Source: CAVPEW01 sp963703565 (lineage in GTDB: Bacteria > Actinomycetota > Acidimicrobiia > Acidimicrobiales > VFJN01). From it: a stretch of DNA of 14,929 nt. Each line of letters starts with the position of its first letter. Within the stretch, counting starts at the first letter, position 1. The notes beneath the pieces were generated by a model. That model searched no databases and was not told the DNA's origin. It saw nothing but the letters and a program-made list of their open reading frames with translations. Location: the NCBI GenBank assembly GCA_963703565.1, contig CAVPEW010000044.1:1-14929 (forward strand), in the 5' to 3' direction. Shown here one piece after another: positions 13,336-14,929 of this stretch. A program made the position numbers and the translations under genes.

Positions 13336-13656
13336 TCAGACGCGCTGGATCTTGATCTCGATGTCGACGCCGGCGGGCAGCTCGATGCGCTGCAGCGAGT
13401 CGACGGTCTTGGCCGAGGGCTCGAGGATGTCGAGCAGCCGCTTGTGGATGCGCATCTCGAAGTGCTCGCGGCTGTCCTTGTCCTTGTGCGGCGAGCGGAT
13501 CACCGTGTAGCGGTGCTTCTCGGTCGGCAGCGGGATCGGCCCGCGCACGGTCGCCTGGGTGCGGGTGACGGTCTCGACGATCTTCTTCGTCGATTGGTCG
13601 ATGACCTCGTGGTCGTAGGCCTTCAACCGGATGCGGATCTTCTGCTTCTCTGCCAT
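13336..13656 (-). CDS. rpsJ: 30S ribosomal protein S10 (NusE)
   Basis: Head protein of the small subunit that also acts as NusE in transcription antitermination and in coupling to NusG. The 106-residue product has the complete family pattern: KIRIRLKAYDHEVIDQSTKKIVETV, the GPIPLPTEKHRYTVIRSPHKDKDSREHFEMRIHKRLLDI segment (39-77), which contains the S10 signature, and VDSLQRIELPAGVDIEIKI at the end. It starts at the ATG at 13656, 49 bases after the tuf stop, with only a weak ribosome-binding site. Unusually, 237 bases separate it from rplC, whereas the two genes are generally close; it may therefore be expressed mainly with tuf. Confidence 0.97.
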   Translation of the reverse strand: MAEKQKIRIRLKAYDHEVIDQSTKKIVETVTRTQATVRGPIPLPTEKHRYTVIRSPHKDKDSREHFEMRIHKRLLDILEPSAKTVDSLQRIELPAGVDIEIKIQRV

Positions 13657-13705
13657 CGCTCACTTCTCGCTAGGAGGCGCCGGCGCACGCGGGCGCCAGA
13701 CGACG

Positions 13706-14894
13706 CTACTTGATGATCTTGGTGACGCGGCCGGCGCCGACGGTACGACCACCCTCACGGATCGCGAACCGCAACCCCTCGTCCATCGCGATCGGATGGA
13801 TCAACTCCACCGTCATCGTCGTGTTGTCACCCGGCATGCACATCTCGGTCCCGTCAGGCAACACGATCGACCCCGTCACATCCGTCGTACGGAAGTAGAA
13901 CTGCGGCCGGTAGTTCGAAAAGAACGGCTTGTGCCGCCCACCCTCAGCCTGGGTCAACACATACACCTGAGCCTCGAAGTTCGTGTGCGGCGTGATGCTG
14001 CCCGGCTTGCACAACACCTGACCCCGCTCCACCTCCTCCTTCTTCGTGCCCCGCAACAACGCCCCGATGTTGTCGCCCGCCTGACCCTGATCCAACAACT
14101 TGCGGAACATCTCCACACCCGTGCACGTCGTCTTTTGCGTCGCGCGGATCCCGACGATCTCCACCTCGTCGCCCGTGTGGATCACACCCTGCTCCACCTT
14201 GCCCGTCACCACCGTCCCCCGACCCGTGATCGAAAACACATCCTCGATCGGCATCAAGAACGGCTTGTCCAACTCGCGCACCGGTTCAGGCACGAACTCG
14301 TCCACCGCCGCCATCAACTCCAACACCTGCCCCGCCGCAACCGAATCACCCTCCAACGCCTTGAGCGCCGACACCCGCACCACCGGCGTGTCATCCCCAG
14401 GGAACTCGTACTCCGACAACAGCTCCCGAACCTCGATCTCGACCAGCTCGAGCAGCTCCTCGTCGTCGACCATGTCAACCTTGTTCAACGCCACCACGAT
14501 CGCCGGCACACCCACCTGACGGGCCAGCAACACATGCTTGCGCGTCTGAGGCATCGGCCCGTCCGTCGCCGCGACCACCGAGATCGCCCCATCCACCTGC
14601 GCCGCACCAGTGATCATGTTCTTGATGTAGTCCGCGTGACCCGGCATATCCACATCCGCGTAGTGACGATTGTCCGTCTCGTACTCCACATGTGAGATGT
14701 TGATCCGTCATCCCCCGCTGACGCTCCTCCGGCGCCTTGTCGATCTGATCGAACGCCATCACCTGCACCGACGGATTCGCATCCGCCAACACCCGAGTGA
14801 TCGCCGCAGTCAACGTCGTCTTCCCATGATCGATATGGCCCATCGTCCCCACATTCAAATGAGGCTTGGTCCGCTCGAACTTCTCCTTGGCCAT
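13706..14894 (-). CDS. tuf: Elongation factor Tu, reading frame broken by one base as written
   Basis: EF-Tu carries aminoacyl-tRNA to the ribosomal A site and hydrolyses GTP. The start ATG at 14894 has GAGGAG 8 bases upstream. Residues 1-61 run MAKEKFERTKPHLNVG, with the P-loop GHIDHGKT at 19-26, to EERQRG. The frame then shifts near 14705 by one extra base, and the remainder continues in another frame from about 14700 to the TAG at 13706, with DMPGH, NKVD, SALK and complete domains 2 and 3 ending RVTKIIK. Without the extra base the protein would be 395 residues, a normal length. The unshifted reading would give only 139 residues. Codon choice differs from neighbouring genes (TTG, GTG, ACG, GGG frequent). 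The fault may be a sequencing or assembly error, or this copy may be a recent pseudogene. Confidence 0.93.
14702..14711 (-). other. Frameshift site in tuf (switch I region)
   Basis: The mRNA here reads GGG ATG ACG GATC where the conserved RGITIN needs GGG ATC ACG ATC. One extra G (a plus-strand C at 14705 or 14706) breaks the frame, and a C-to-G change beside it makes the conserved Ile a Met. The segment holds the invariant switch I Thr that binds the GTP magnesium ion. Two anomalies within six bases favour a local sequence error. Confidence 0.85.
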
Positions 14895-14929
14895 GAAACT
14901 CGCTCCTCGTACCGATCTAGGGCTTGGTG

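Noticed and set aside
13682..13697. GGCGC/GCGCC hairpin between tuf and rpsJ as a terminator
   Set aside because: Stem of only five pairs in very GC-rich DNA with no U-run; chance is a sufficient explanation.
12196..14695. Long plus-strand frames opposite rplC-rpsJ-tuf
   Set aside because: The 354-codon frame opposite tuf is His/Arg/Leu-rich, as expected from reading TTG/GTG-rich EF-Tu codons backwards. No independent evidence for coding.

Overview
The window is a GC-rich bacterial ribosomal-protein cluster, read almost entirely on the minus strand. From right to left (the direction of transcription) it holds tuf, rpsJ, rplC, rplD, rplW, rplB, rpsS, rplV, rpsC, rplP, rpmC, rpsQ, rplN, rplX, rplE, rpsZ, rpsH, rplF, rplR, rpsE, rpmD, rplO, secY, adk and map: the S10 and spc operons run together. 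A partial amidohydrolase-family gene on the plus strand converges on map at the left edge. The zinc-ribbon L24, Cys4 (type Z) S14, missing PrmB target Gln in L3 and strong G/C third-position bias suggest Actinomycetota. The overall style resembles Acidimicrobiia or a related uncultured lineage; that finer placement is inference.

Layout: 1-776 is the partial plus-strand hydrolase. 777-821 is a short convergent gap with a perfect hairpin. 822-3567 is map-adk-secY. 3637-8635 is the spc-type block (rplO to rplN) and the start of the S10-type block (rpsQ, rpmC, rplP). 8679-13098 is rpsC to rplC. 13099-13335 is the only sizeable non-coding gap, with several hairpins, a 12-base direct repeat and a possible promoter. 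13336-13656 is rpsJ, and 13706-14894 is tuf, whose frame is broken by one base near 14705. The contig continues into unseen DNA on both sides.

The genes are tightly packed. Eight junctions overlap by one base (TGATG) and three by four bases (GTGA), so translational coupling is probably widespread. The products build both ribosomal subunits, deliver aminoacyl-tRNA (EF-Tu), form the Sec channel (SecY), balance adenylates (Adk) and remove the initiator Met (Map). In many bacteria infA-rpmJ-rpsM-rpsK-rpoA-rplQ would follow; here the cluster stops after map.

I see no mobile element, CRISPR array, tRNA, rRNA or undescribed multi-gene system. The points worth a second look are the long acidic, His-Asp-rich, repeat-bearing tail of L22, the structured rpsJ-rplC gap, the frameshift and distinct codon use of tuf, a Leu at a normally His site in L2, and the synteny break after map.
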